From Prevotella sp. (GTDB lineage: Bacteria > Bacteroidota > Bacteroidia > Bacteroidales > Bacteroidaceae), in assembly GCA_016291085.1 (NCBI GenBank), contig JAEEVW010000010.1, forward strand, positions 1-64,000: 64,000 nucleotides of DNA, read 5' to 3'. Positions 49,799 to 58,344 of this stretch are shown piece by piece (the stretch's first letter is position 1; each line of letters starts with the position of its first letter). Under the pieces are notes generated by a model. The model saw nothing but the letters and a program-made list of their open reading frames with translations. It searched no databases and was not told the DNA's origin. A program made the translations under genes and the position numbers.

Positions 49799-52486
49799 AT
49801 GAAGAAGAGAATCATAGTTTTATACATTGGACTCACGATAACCTTTTTGGCTATGGCACAACGGGTTAGCGTGGTAACATCCAAAGGAGCGTCAGCACGT
49901 GAGCAGTATGCTGCCGAATACCTCCAGAAGAAACTGACAGACATGGGGTATGAGGTCACGCCAAAGAAAGGATTGCGCATTACGCTGACTAATGCTAGTA
50001 ATGGTCCTGCTGAGGGATATACCATCACGAAAGATAAGAAGGCCGTGAGTACGGGCCTTCAGGGAATCGTGGTATCGGGCAACGATGCGACGGGTGTTAT
50101 CTATGGTTGCGTGGAACTGGCTGACCGTATTCGTCAAAAAGGGTCGCTGGATATCGAGCCTGTGCAGGAGACACCAGGTATGGTGATGCGCGGCACGTGC
50201 ATCGGACTGCAGAAGACGGTGTATCTGCCTGGTCATGCTGTGTATGAATACCCCTATACGCCCGAGAACTTCCCTTGGTTTTACGATAAGGCAGAGTGGC
50301 TGAAGTATCTCGACATGATGGTTGAGAACAAATACAATTCGCTGTACCTTTGGAACGGACATCCCTTTGCCTCGCTGGTGAAACTGAAGGACTATCCCTT
50401 CGCCTTGGAGGTAGACGAGGAGACCTTTAAGAAGAACGAGGAAATCTTCTCATTCCTGACCCACGAGGCTGACAAACGTGGCATTTGGGTCATTCAGATG
50501 TTCTATAACATCATCCTGAGTAAGCCCTTTGCCGACCACTATGGCCTGAAGACACAGGATCGTCATCGCCCCATCACACCACTGATTTCTGACTATACCC
50601 GCAAGTCCATTGCCGCCTTTATCGAAAAATATCCCAATGTGGGACTGTTAGTCTGCTTGGGCGAAGCAATGGCAACGATAGATGATGACGTAACGTGGAT
50701 GAAGGAGACCATTATCCCAGGCATTAAGGACGGACTGACAGCCAGTGGACGAGCCACTGTGCCCGACGGTTCTCCGTCGGGGCTCCCCCCCATCGTGCTC
50801 CGTTCCCACGACACAGACGGCCCATTGGTGCTGAAGGAGTCGCTCCCCCTCTATCCCAACATTTATACAATGTCGAAATATACGGGGGAGTCGTTGACCA
50901 CCTACGAGCCAGGAGGTCCTTGGGGCGAGACGCATCGTCAGCTGGCAGATGCTGCTCCAGTGCATATCGATAACGTACATATCTTGGCGAACTTGGAACC
51001 TTGGCGTTGGTCGTCGCCCGCTTTTATCGAGAAAACCGTTCAGGCTATGCATCGTGTACATCACTCGAAGGGTTTGCACCTCTATCCGCAGGCTTCCTAT
51101 TGGGACTGGCCTTATACGGCAGACAAGTTACCCAATGGCGAACGTCTGAAACAGTTGGATCGCGACTGGATGTGGTATCAAGCTTGGGGACGCTATGCGT
51201 GGAATGACCAGCGTGGCGAAGACAGTGAATACTGGCTTAAGATTCTTATGGACTATTATGGTATTAAAGACAGATACACAGGTCAACTAGTGTTGGAGGC
51301 CTATAATGAAAGTGGCGAGATTGCTCCCAAATTGCTGCGTCGCTTCGGCATTACGGAGGGTAACCGCCAGACGCTTCTTCTTGGTATGACAATGGGACAA
51401 CTTGTCAACCCCTACAAATACACCATCTATCCTGGTTTCTATGAGAGCTGTGGACCACAGGGCGAGAAACTCATAGAATACGTGGAAAAAGAATATAAAG
51501 GCGAGAAACATCAAGGTGAGCTGCCTTTAGACATTGTTGACCAATGTGTGGAACACGGAAATAATGCAGCACGTAACGTTATCTTTGCCGTACAGAACGT
51601 TGAAAAGCATCAAGAGGAATTCCTACGCTTTGCCAACGACATGTTCTGTTATTGGAAATTTGCAGAATCATTCCGTGCAAAGGTGCTTGCTGCCCAGCAG
51701 GTTTTGAACTACAAATGGACAAAAGACCTTAAGTATTTAGACAATGCCGTTCCTTTGTTGGAACAAAGTGTGGCTCTTTGGCATGAACTTGTTGCTTTTG
51801 CAGATAGTAGTTATCTTTATGCTAACTCCATGCAGACGCAGCAGCGCCGCATCCCGGTAGGAGGTGATGGAGGCAAGATGAAGACATGGGGCGAACTGGA
51901 AAAGGTGTATCAGGAGGAACTCGATGCCTTTAAGGAGAACATCGAGAAGCTGAAGCATCCTGTAGCACAGACGAATGTCAAGATACTGCCTGCAAATAAT
52001 GCAAAGGTCAACTACAAAGGCGCCACCGTTACACTCGAGAAGGGTGCCATCCTCTTTGAGAATCGTCCAGATACCCCCGTCGATTCCATTGCTCCTGAGT
52101 TGGCCGGCCTGCAAGCCCTCGTGCTGAATCGCGACACCACCCGCATTGTGGGAACGACTCTTGTTTTTGAGAGCGAGAACCCCGTCAAGGTGCTGGTTGG
52201 TCTTTTCAAGGATGACGATAAGAAATTTGCCAAGGCTCCCAAACTGGAGATTGACGCAACGGGCAATGAGTACGGTCAGGCAGAACCCATTCTGACCAAT
52301 GCCATCAGCATCGTACAGATGCCTAAAGTCAATATTCATCAGTATTCTCTGCCAGCAGGTCGTAACACCATCCGTCTGCCAAAGGGAATTCTTATGGTGG
52401 CAGGTTTTACGGATAGCACCATCACTCCACGCGACTGCGGCTTAAGTGGACCATCCAGCGAAGTTGATTGGCTGTTTCAAAAGTAA
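49799..52486 (+). CDS. Exported glycoside hydrolase, alpha-glucuronidase/hexosaminidase-like barrel
   Basis: 895 residues with a signal peptide (MKKRIIVLYIGLTITFLAMAQ). An N-terminal domain similar to GH20/GH67 domain 2 (SAREQYAAEYLQKKLTDMGY) leads into a TIM-barrel (MRGTCIGLQKTVYLPG, VENKYNSLYLWNGHPFASL, LLVCLGEAM), then a helical region and a C-terminal beta domain. Family assignment is approximate: it looks like the alpha-glucuronidase/galacturonidase-like hydrolases of Bacteroidota. An in-frame palindrome at 50754-50781 encodes residues about 319-328 (PDGSPSG). Probably co-transcribed with the next GH gene. Confidence 0.7.
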   Translation: MKKRIIVLYIGLTITFLAMAQRVSVVTSKGASAREQYAAEYLQKKLTDMGYEVTPKKGLRITLTNASNGPAEGYTITKDKKAVSTGLQGIVVSGNDATGVIYGCVELADRIRQKGSLDIEPVQETPGMVMRGTCIGLQKTVYLPGHAVYEYPYTPENFPWFYDKAEWLKYLDMMVENKYNSLYLWNGHPFASLVKLKDYPFALEVDEETFKKNEEIFSFLTHEADKRGIWVIQMFYNIILSKPFADHYGLKTQDRHRPITPLISDYTRKSIAAFIEKYPNVGLLVCLGEAMATIDDDVTWMKETIIPGIKDGLTASGRATVPDGSPSGLPPIVLRSHDTDGPLVLKESLPLYPNIYTMSKYTGESLTTYEPGGPWGETHRQLADAAPVHIDNVHILANLEPWRWSSPAFIEKTVQAMHRVHHSKGLHLYPQASYWDWPYTADKLPNGERLKQLDRDWMWYQAWGRYAWNDQRGEDSEYWLKILMDYYGIKDRYTGQLVLEAYNESGEIAPKLLRRFGITEGNRQTLLLGMTMGQLVNPYKYTIYPGFYESCGPQGEKLIEYVEKEYKGEKHQGELPLDIVDQCVEHGNNAARNVIFAVQNVEKHQEEFLRFANDMFCYWKFAESFRAKVLAAQQVLNYKWTKDLKYLDNAVPLLEQSVALWHELVAFADSSYLYANSMQTQQRRIPVGGDGGKMKTWGELEKVYQEELDAFKENIEKLKHPVAQTNVKILPANNAKVNYKGATVTLEKGAILFENRPDTPVDSIAPELAGLQALVLNRDTTRIVGTTLVFESENPVKVLVGLFKDDDKKFAKAPKLEIDATGNEYGQAEPILTNAISIVQMPKVNIHQYSLPAGRNTIRLPKGILMVAGFTDSTITPRDCGLSGPSSEVDWLFQK
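50754..50781. repeat. In-frame CCCGACGG palindrome (copy 1, inverted)
   Basis: CCACTGTG, then CCCGACGG, loop TTCT, CCGTCGGG. It is the reverse complement of copies at 53746 and 55456, where the stem is followed by a C/ACRGTGG word. Confidence 0.8.
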
Positions 52487-52574
52487 AAAGGTAAAAAAAT
52501 AGTGCAATGAGAAAGACAGGCAATAAGCAGGCAGACATAAGGGTATGGGGTGTTTTACTTTTTTACCTTTTTAC
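52483..52574. repeat. 16-bp inverted repeat bracketing the start of the GH43/GH2 gene
   Basis: GTAAAAAGGTAAAAAA (52483-52498) and TTTTTTACCTTTTTAC (52559-52574), perfect complements. The start codon (52507) and the first 17 codons lie in the loop; the right arm encodes FYLFTF of the signal peptide. Confidence 0.8.
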
Positions 52575-55500
52575 CTTTTCTCCTTTGCTGGCTGACGATA
52601 TCAGCCAGCAAGAGATGCAGCGCATCTACCAAGAGGTGCGCACGCCTTATAAATATGGTATGGTGGTAGCCCCTACGGACAACTACCACAAGATAGACTG
52701 TCCGACAGTGTTCCGTGAAGGCGAAAAATGGCTGATGACCTATGTCGTTTATAACGGCAAGGACGGACTCGATGGACGAGGCTATGAGACGTGGCTGGCT
52801 GAGAGTGACGACTTGTTGCATTGGACGACGAAGGGACGCCTTCTGTCGTATAAAGACGATGGTTGGGACATGAATCAGCGAGGTGGTTTTCCTGCCCTCA
52901 TCGATTGGACTTGGGGCGGGGGCTACGAGCTCGGCGAATACAAAGGCAAGCATTGGATGACCTATATCGGTGGGCACGGTACAGGCTACGAAGCTGTGCG
53001 CGAACCCCTGAACATCGGAATGGCTTGGACACAGGGCGAAATCACTAAAGCCCATGAGTGGCAGTCAGGCGAAAAACCGCTGATGAGCATTAATGACAAA
53101 GACGTGCAATGGTGGGAGCAATTGGTGCAATACAAGAGTACCATTTATAGCCTCACCCCCAGCTCCTCTCCGAAGGGCGAGGGGAGTGGTTTGCCCAAAG
53201 AACTGGCGAAGTATCGTTTTGTGATGTTCTACAATGCTGGCGGCGTCAATCCAGATAACAATTTGAAGGCTGAGCGCATTGGTATAGCCCTCAGCAACGA
53301 CCTGAAGAAATGGAAACGCTATGATGGTAATCCCGTCTTTGCCAATGAGGTAGGTGGCATCATCACGGGTGATGCCCAGATAGCCAAGATGGGCGACCTG
53401 TATGTGATGTTTTATTTCAAGGCCTACGACCCGTCGCGCAAGTATAATGCCTTCAATACCTTTGCTGTGAGTCGCGACCTCATTCATTGGCAGCGATGGG
53501 AGGGTGAAGACCTCATCTGGCCCACGAAACCCTACGACGAGATGTTTGCCCATAAGAGCTATGTAGTGAAGCACGATGGGGTGGTGTACCATTTTTATTG
53601 TGCAGTGAACAACGATCAACAGCGTGGCATCGCCGTTGCTACGAGTGTACCCATGGGGCGCTCTGAGGTGCGTTTTCCAGAACCTGAACGCAAAGGTCGT
53701 CGCACGATCACTAACCTCAACGAAGGATGGATGGCAAGCATTGTGCCCGACGGAGAACCGTCGGGAACGGTGGCAGAACCATCGGGCGTCACCATCCCCC
53801 ACAACTTCGATGACTACTACGGCTACCGCCAGCTACGGCATGGAAACCTGCACGGTAGTGCCGTTTATCAGAAAACATTCGTCGCTCAACCACAAGAGGA
53901 TAAGCGCTACTTCCTGCAGTTCGAGGGCGTGGGCACGTATGCTACCATCACCCTTAATGATACGCAATATTCTAAGGAACTGATTGGTCGCACCGTCTTT
54001 ACCCTTGACGTTACAGAGGCTTTGAATACGGGCAAGAACACATTACACGTTCTTGTCGATCATCCTGCCATGCAGACGGAGTCACCTTGGGTATGTGGAG
54101 GTTGCTCATCAGAATGGGGTTTCTCTGAAGGTAGTCAGCCCTTTGGCATCTTCCGTCCTGTAACGCTCATCGAAACGGATGCTGTGCGCATTGAACCCTT
54201 TGGTGTGCATATTTGGAATAACGCTACCTGTGACTCAGTATTTATCGACACAGAGGTCAAGAATTACACCCAACAGCCTCAGACCTTTGAACTGGTCAAT
54301 AAGTTTGCCCTCGCCTCTGGCAAAACTGTGTTCCGCCTATCACAAGAAATGAGACTGGAACCAGGAGAAATGCGAGTCATCCACCAGTCTTCTGCCATAT
54401 CCAATGTACACCGCTGGTGTCTTGACGATCCTTATCTTTACACGCTCACATCAATGCTAAAGCGACCAGACCATTACGATGGTGATAGCAACCAACAGCG
54501 TGAGCCTGCCTACGTTACTTTCGATGAGGTGCGGACACCCTTCGGTATTCGTAACATCTCATGGCCTGTTAAGCGCAACGACGGAGATCATCGTTTCTTC
54601 CTCAACGGACAGCCAGTCTTTATCAATGGCACTTGCGAGTATGAACACCTTTTGGGTAATAGCCACGCCTTTACCCCAGAGCAGATCCGCTCGCGCATCA
54701 AGCAGATTACCAATGCGGGCTTTAACGCCTTCCGAGAGGCCCATCAGCCCCATAACCTGCTCTATCAGCAGTTGCTCGACGAACAAGGCATCCTCTTCTG
54801 GAGCCAGTTCTCAGCACATATCTGGTACGATACTCCACAATTCCGTGAGAACTTCAAACGGCTGCTAGTGCGATGGATTAAGGAGCGTCGCAATTCGCCC
54901 TCTGTTATCCTTTGGGGATTGCAGAACGAGAGTATCCTGCCCAAGGACTTTGCAGAAGAGTGCAGCGATATTATCCGCTCGCTTGACCCCACCTGTCGTG
55001 ATCAGCGCCTCATTACTACGTGTAATGGTGGTGAGGGTACCGATTGGAACGTCATCCAGAACTGGAGTGGCACATACGGAGGCTCTGCTGAGAACTACGA
55101 CAATGAGCTGAAGCGCCCTGAGCAATTGCTGAATGGCGAATATGGTGCTTGGCGCACCATCGACCTGCATGGTGATGCGAAATATAGCGAGGAAAGTTTT
55201 ACCAAGCTATTGGAAACCAAGGTGCGGTTGGCAGAGAAAGCGTTTGATGTCAGCGGGGAAACCGCTGACAGCAAGGGCGTCTGCGGCCACTTCCAGTGGC
55301 TCTTCACCTCACACGACAATCCAGGCCGTGTGCAACCCGATGGCGCCCTACGTCGTATCGACAAGATTGGACCGATCAACTATAAAGGGCTGACGACGAT
55401 TTGGGAGGAGCCTACGCCTGCGTATTATATGTATAGGCAGCGGTATGCGGGAAGACCCGACGGAAAACCGTCGGGCACAGTGGGCACCGCTGCAGGGTTT

Positions 55501-56571
55501 AATTCCAATGCTGCAGACAATCCCACCGCTGCTGACAGGAATCGCGACCTCGTGAAGGGTGCTGATGGGTATCAGTATCTATACCGCATCAATTGTGGTG
55601 GTGATGCTTTTGTCGATGAGTTCGGACAGCAATGGCTGGCGGACGACACCCTCTATAGCCACTCGTGGGGTCAGGACTATGGCATGCATCCCTATCAGGC
55701 TTCGCAACGCCACATCGCAGAAGACATTCGTGGAACCAAGAGCGACGAATTGTTCCAATATTTCCGCTTTGGACGCCATCGTTTGTGGTACGACTTAGAT
55801 GTCAGTGGAGGATTGCGTGCCACACTCCTACCTTCAGGTGGGAGAACTACTGACAGCGAGTATCGCATTGAACTTTACTTCGCGGAGCCTTGGCACGGAA
55901 AGGGTGGTGGCGAGCGTGATGACTATGAGGGCATGCGCATCTTTGATGTAGCTGTGAATGGTGAGACTGTTGTCGATGATCTCGACCCATGGGCTGAGGC
56001 TGGCTATTGTGGGGCCATGAAACGTGTGGTTACTGCTAAGGCTAAAGACGGAAAACTTCGTATCTCCTTCCCAGAAGTGAAGGCTGGGCAGGCTGTCATT
56101 TGTGGTATTGCGATAGCAACTGTATCGCCTGTTGCGACTCAGTCGCAACAAACGGTAAATGCAATTCCGACCTCTTGGCGAGCCTTCGATACAGACACCA
56201 TCGCAAAGTTGCCAAAGGAGTTGCTGCCAAAAGATACAGAAGCCCGTCCGGCTTCCGTCTATGAGCCTGCAGCTAATAGCCAAAAGACAAAAGCAGGTAG
56301 CGGAACCTCCTTTGTCATCAAGCCTGGTTTGGGTCAGGAGTATGCCCTGCGTTTCCGTTATAAGAACACGACAGGCAACCCTGTGAAGGCCCGCATGACC
56401 ATTACGGATTCGAAGCGTACCACGCTGGTGGATCGTGACATCACGTTCCCTCCCACGCCCAATAAGTTCAAAATGCTCTCGACGACCACTGGTACCCAGA
56501 TTAATGCGGGTACTTATACTGTCTGCATTGACACCAAGGATGTAGAATTTAAAGAACTCGAAATCCAATAG
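52507..56571 (+). CDS. Multimodular exported glycoside hydrolase: beta-propeller (GH43/GH137-like) + GH2 + malectin-like
   Basis: 1354 residues with a signal peptide ending near FTFSPLLA. About residues 25-390 form a five-bladed propeller-type glycosidase (PTDNYHKIDCPTVFREGEKW, DLLHWTTKG, FVMFYNAGGVNPDN). Residues 400-960 are a GH2 enzyme: sandwich domain, Ig-like domain and barrel with acid/base Glu in LWGLQNES and a later GEYGAW nucleophile region. About 1070-1210 resembles a malectin domain (LYFAEPWHGKG, MRIFDVAVNG), then a C-terminal beta domain. Such propeller-GH2 fusions act on pectin side chains in Bacteroides. At least five in-frame palindromes interrupt it. Confidence 0.8.
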   Translation: MRKTGNKQADIRVWGVLLFYLFTFSPLLADDISQQEMQRIYQEVRTPYKYGMVVAPTDNYHKIDCPTVFREGEKWLMTYVVYNGKDGLDGRGYETWLAESDDLLHWTTKGRLLSYKDDGWDMNQRGGFPALIDWTWGGGYELGEYKGKHWMTYIGGHGTGYEAVREPLNIGMAWTQGEITKAHEWQSGEKPLMSINDKDVQWWEQLVQYKSTIYSLTPSSSPKGEGSGLPKELAKYRFVMFYNAGGVNPDNNLKAERIGIALSNDLKKWKRYDGNPVFANEVGGIITGDAQIAKMGDLYVMFYFKAYDPSRKYNAFNTFAVSRDLIHWQRWEGEDLIWPTKPYDEMFAHKSYVVKHDGVVYHFYCAVNNDQQRGIAVATSVPMGRSEVRFPEPERKGRRTITNLNEGWMASIVPDGEPSGTVAEPSGVTIPHNFDDYYGYRQLRHGNLHGSAVYQKTFVAQPQEDKRYFLQFEGVGTYATITLNDTQYSKELIGRTVFTLDVTEALNTGKNTLHVLVDHPAMQTESPWVCGGCSSEWGFSEGSQPFGIFRPVTLIETDAVRIEPFGVHIWNNATCDSVFIDTEVKNYTQQPQTFELVNKFALASGKTVFRLSQEMRLEPGEMRVIHQSSAISNVHRWCLDDPYLYTLTSMLKRPDHYDGDSNQQREPAYVTFDEVRTPFGIRNISWPVKRNDGDHRFFLNGQPVFINGTCEYEHLLGNSHAFTPEQIRSRIKQITNAGFNAFREAHQPHNLLYQQLLDEQGILFWSQFSAHIWYDTPQFRENFKRLLVRWIKERRNSPSVILWGLQNESILPKDFAEECSDIIRSLDPTCRDQRLITTCNGGEGTDWNVIQNWSGTYGGSAENYDNELKRPEQLLNGEYGAWRTIDLHGDAKYSEESFTKLLETKVRLAEKAFDVSGETADSKGVCGHFQWLFTSHDNPGRVQPDGALRRIDKIGPINYKGLTTIWEEPTPAYYMYRQRYAGRPDGKPSGTVGTAAGFNSNAADNPTAADRNRDLVKGADGYQYLYRINCGGDAFVDEFGQQWLADDTLYSHSWGQDYGMHPYQASQRHIAEDIRGTKSDELFQYFRFGRHRLWYDLDVSGGLRATLLPSGGRTTDSEYRIELYFAEPWHGKGGGERDDYEGMRIFDVAVNGETVVDDLDPWAEAGYCGAMKRVVTAKAKDGKLRISFPEVKAGQAVICGIAIATVSPVATQSQQTVNAIPTSWRAFDTDTIAKLPKELLPKDTEARPASVYEPAANSQKTKAGSGTSFVIKPGLGQEYALRFRYKNTTGNPVKARMTITDSKRTTLVDRDITFPPTPNKFKMLSTTTGTQINAGTYTVCIDTKDVEFKELEIQ
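53151..53190. repeat. In-frame C/G-rich palindrome in the propeller domain
   Basis: CTCCTCTC, loop, GAGGGGAG within CCTCACCCCCAGCTCCTCTC and GGGCGAGGGGAG. Translated as LTPSSSPKGEGSG between TIYS and LPKELAKYRF. Confidence 0.75.
53746..53775. repeat. In-frame CCCGACGG palindrome (copy 2)
   Basis: CCCGACGG, loop AGAA, CCGTCGGG, then AACGGTGG. Translated as PDGEPSGTV at the propeller-GH2 linker. Confidence 0.8.
55248..55270. repeat. In-frame TGTCAGCGG palindrome in the GH2 domain
   Basis: TGTCAGCGG, 5-base loop, CCGCTGACA: perfect 9-bp stem, translated as DVSGETADS. Confidence 0.75.
55456..55483. repeat. In-frame CCCGACGG palindrome (copy 3)
   Basis: CCCGACGG, loop AAAA, CCGTCGGG, then CACAGTGG. 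Translated as PDGKPSGTV; followed by a low-complexity GCTGC-rich stretch. Confidence 0.8.
56130..56150. repeat. In-frame TTGCGA-class palindrome at the malectin/C-terminal boundary
   Basis: TGTTGCGACT, single-base centre, AGTCGCAACA: perfect 10-bp arms; translated as VATQSQQ. Confidence 0.75.
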
Positions 56572-56634
56572 ATAAGTTGCATCTCGAAAATGAAAATAAA
56601 TCCTAATTTATTTTGCATTTTATTCGATTTACAC

Positions 56635-56642
56635 TACCTTTG
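56635..56642 (+). promoter_or_regulatory. -7 box for folP (near-leaderless)
   Basis: TACCTTTG followed by TAGG; the ATG begins 9 bases after the box ends. Confidence 0.65.
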
Positions 56643-56651
56643 TAGGCAGTT

Positions 56652-57443
56652 ATGGACTATACGCTGAATTGTAACGGGCAGTTGCTTGAACTCAACACAC
56701 CACAGGTGATGGGCATCCTTAATGTGACGCCAGACTCTTTCTATGCTGATAGTCGTCAGCAGACGGAACACGACGTGGCTAAAAGGGCAGAAGAGATTCT
56801 CGTTCAAGGTGGTAGCATCATCGATGTGGGGGCCTGTTCGACACGTCCGGATAGTGTACCCGTTAGTGAATCGGAAGAAATGGAGCGCCTGCGTTGGAGT
56901 TTGGCGATTATTCGTCGCGAGGTCCCTCAAGCCATTATTAGTGTCGACACTTTCCGTCCTTCAGTGGCTCGTATGGTAGTCGAGGAATACGGAGTTGACA
57001 TCATCAACGATGTGGGTGCTCCTGCTAACAGCCAACATGACATGTTCCGTATGGTCAGTCGCTTGCGCGTTCCTTATATATATATGTCCAGGAAGAGCAC
57101 TATGAGGGACATCCTGCTCGATTGTGCTGAGGTAGCAGACAAGTTGCGTTCCATGGGACAGAAAGATATTATTATTGACCCTGGCTTTGGTTTTGGCAAG
57201 ACGTTAGAACAGAATTATGAGGTCATGAGTCAGTTGGAACGTCTTAAAATGTTAAGACTCCCAGTGCTCGTTGGCGTTTCTCGTAAATCGATGATATACA
57301 GGCTGTTGGAAACCAATCCGGAACAGGCTCTCAATGGAACAACAGCGCTCAATACCATTGCCCTGTTGAAGGGTGCCTCTATATTGCGAGTCCACGATGT
57401 TCGTGAAGCGGTGGAATGTGTGAAAATCCTTTCTAAACTCTAA
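56652..57443 (+). CDS. folP: Dihydropteroate synthase
   Basis: 263 residues. Condenses dihydropterin pyrophosphate with p-aminobenzoate in folate synthesis. Family motifs: MGILNVTPDSFYADS, GGSIIDVGACSTRPDSVPV, DTFRPSVARMVVEEYGVDIINDV, IIDPGFGFGKTLEQNYEVM and GVSRKSMIYR. Slightly short but complete. The stop is 19 bases before cdaA; this pair is conserved in Bacteroidota. Confidence 0.96.
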   Translation: MDYTLNCNGQLLELNTPQVMGILNVTPDSFYADSRQQTEHDVAKRAEEILVQGGSIIDVGACSTRPDSVPVSESEEMERLRWSLAIIRREVPQAIISVDTFRPSVARMVVEEYGVDIINDVGAPANSQHDMFRMVSRLRVPYIYMSRKSTMRDILLDCAEVADKLRSMGQKDIIIDPGFGFGKTLEQNYEVMSQLERLKMLRLPVLVGVSRKSMIYRLLETNPEQALNGTTALNTIALLKGASILRVHDVREAVECVKILSKL

Positions 57444-57462
57444 ACAGTCATCTCTATATACT

Positions 57463-58239
57463 ATGTTCTTCGAATTTGGAATCAAAGATATTGTCGACAT
57501 CCTGTTGGTAGCCCTGATACTTTATTACATCTACCGACTGATGAAAGAGTCACGTTCACTGAATGTCTTCATGGGCATTCTGGTGTTTGTTGTTTTGTGG
57601 CTGGTGGTGTCGCAGGTTTTACAGATGAGGCTGTTAGGGTCCATTCTCGACAAGTTTGTCAGCGTGGGTGTCATTGTGCTTGTTATCCTGTTTCAGGACG
57701 AAATCCGTAAGTTTCTTTATAACCTGGGTGCTCACCAGCGAATGAAGAGTTTCCGCAAGTTCCTTTCGCTTAACGATAAGAAGCAAGATACAGAGAAACT
57801 GAAACAGATCATCATGCCTATCGTGATGTCGTGTATGAGTATGAGTAAGAAGAAGGTGGGTGCTCTTATCGTTATCCAGCGGGCTACTCCTCTTGACGAT
57901 ATTGTTGCAACTGGTGAACGTATTGATGCGGAAATTAGTCAGCGACTGATAGAGAACTTGTTTTTCAAGAACTCACCTCTACACGATGGAGCTATGGTGA
58001 TTGTCGATCATCGCATCAGGGCTGCAGGATGTATTCTGCCTGTATCGCACAACTTGAACATTCCCAAGGAATTAGGACTTCGCCATCGTGCAGCATTGGG
58101 TATTACGCATGAGAGCGACAGTGTGGCTATCGTCGTTTCTGAGGAGACGGGTGGCATTTCTGTTGCCATACATAGTCAGTTCCAGTTGAGACTGACTGCT
58201 GAAAAGTTAGAAAGTATCCTGACACAGGAACTTGCGTAA
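57463..58239 (+). CDS. cdaA: Diadenylate cyclase (DacA/CdaA type)
   Basis: 258 residues. Makes c-di-AMP at the membrane. Three N-terminal transmembrane helices (IVDILLVALILYYIYRLM, SLNVFMGILVFVVLWLVVSQVL, GVIVLVILF) are followed by the DAC domain with the two nucleotide-binding motifs DGAMVIVDHRIRAAGCILP and LGLRHRAALGITHESD. It follows folP. Confidence 0.95.
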   Translation: MFFEFGIKDIVDILLVALILYYIYRLMKESRSLNVFMGILVFVVLWLVVSQVLQMRLLGSILDKFVSVGVIVLVILFQDEIRKFLYNLGAHQRMKSFRKFLSLNDKKQDTEKLKQIIMPIVMSCMSMSKKKVGALIVIQRATPLDDIVATGERIDAEISQRLIENLFFKNSPLHDGAMVIVDHRIRAAGCILPVSHNLNIPKELGLRHRAALGITHESDSVAIVVSEETGGISVAIHSQFQLRLTAEKLESILTQELA

Positions 58240-58292
58240 ACGTAAACGCTTAATAATTCATAATTCATAATGTATTATTGAGAATTATTTTG

Positions 58293-58300
58293 TACCTTTG
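58293..58300 (+). promoter_or_regulatory. -7 box for pta
   Basis: TACCTTTG followed by CAGAC, 44 bases upstream of the pta start codon. Confidence 0.65.
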
Positions 58301-58344
58301 CAGACAGTGAATAATTTAGGACTAATTTTAAATAAAAGCAAACT

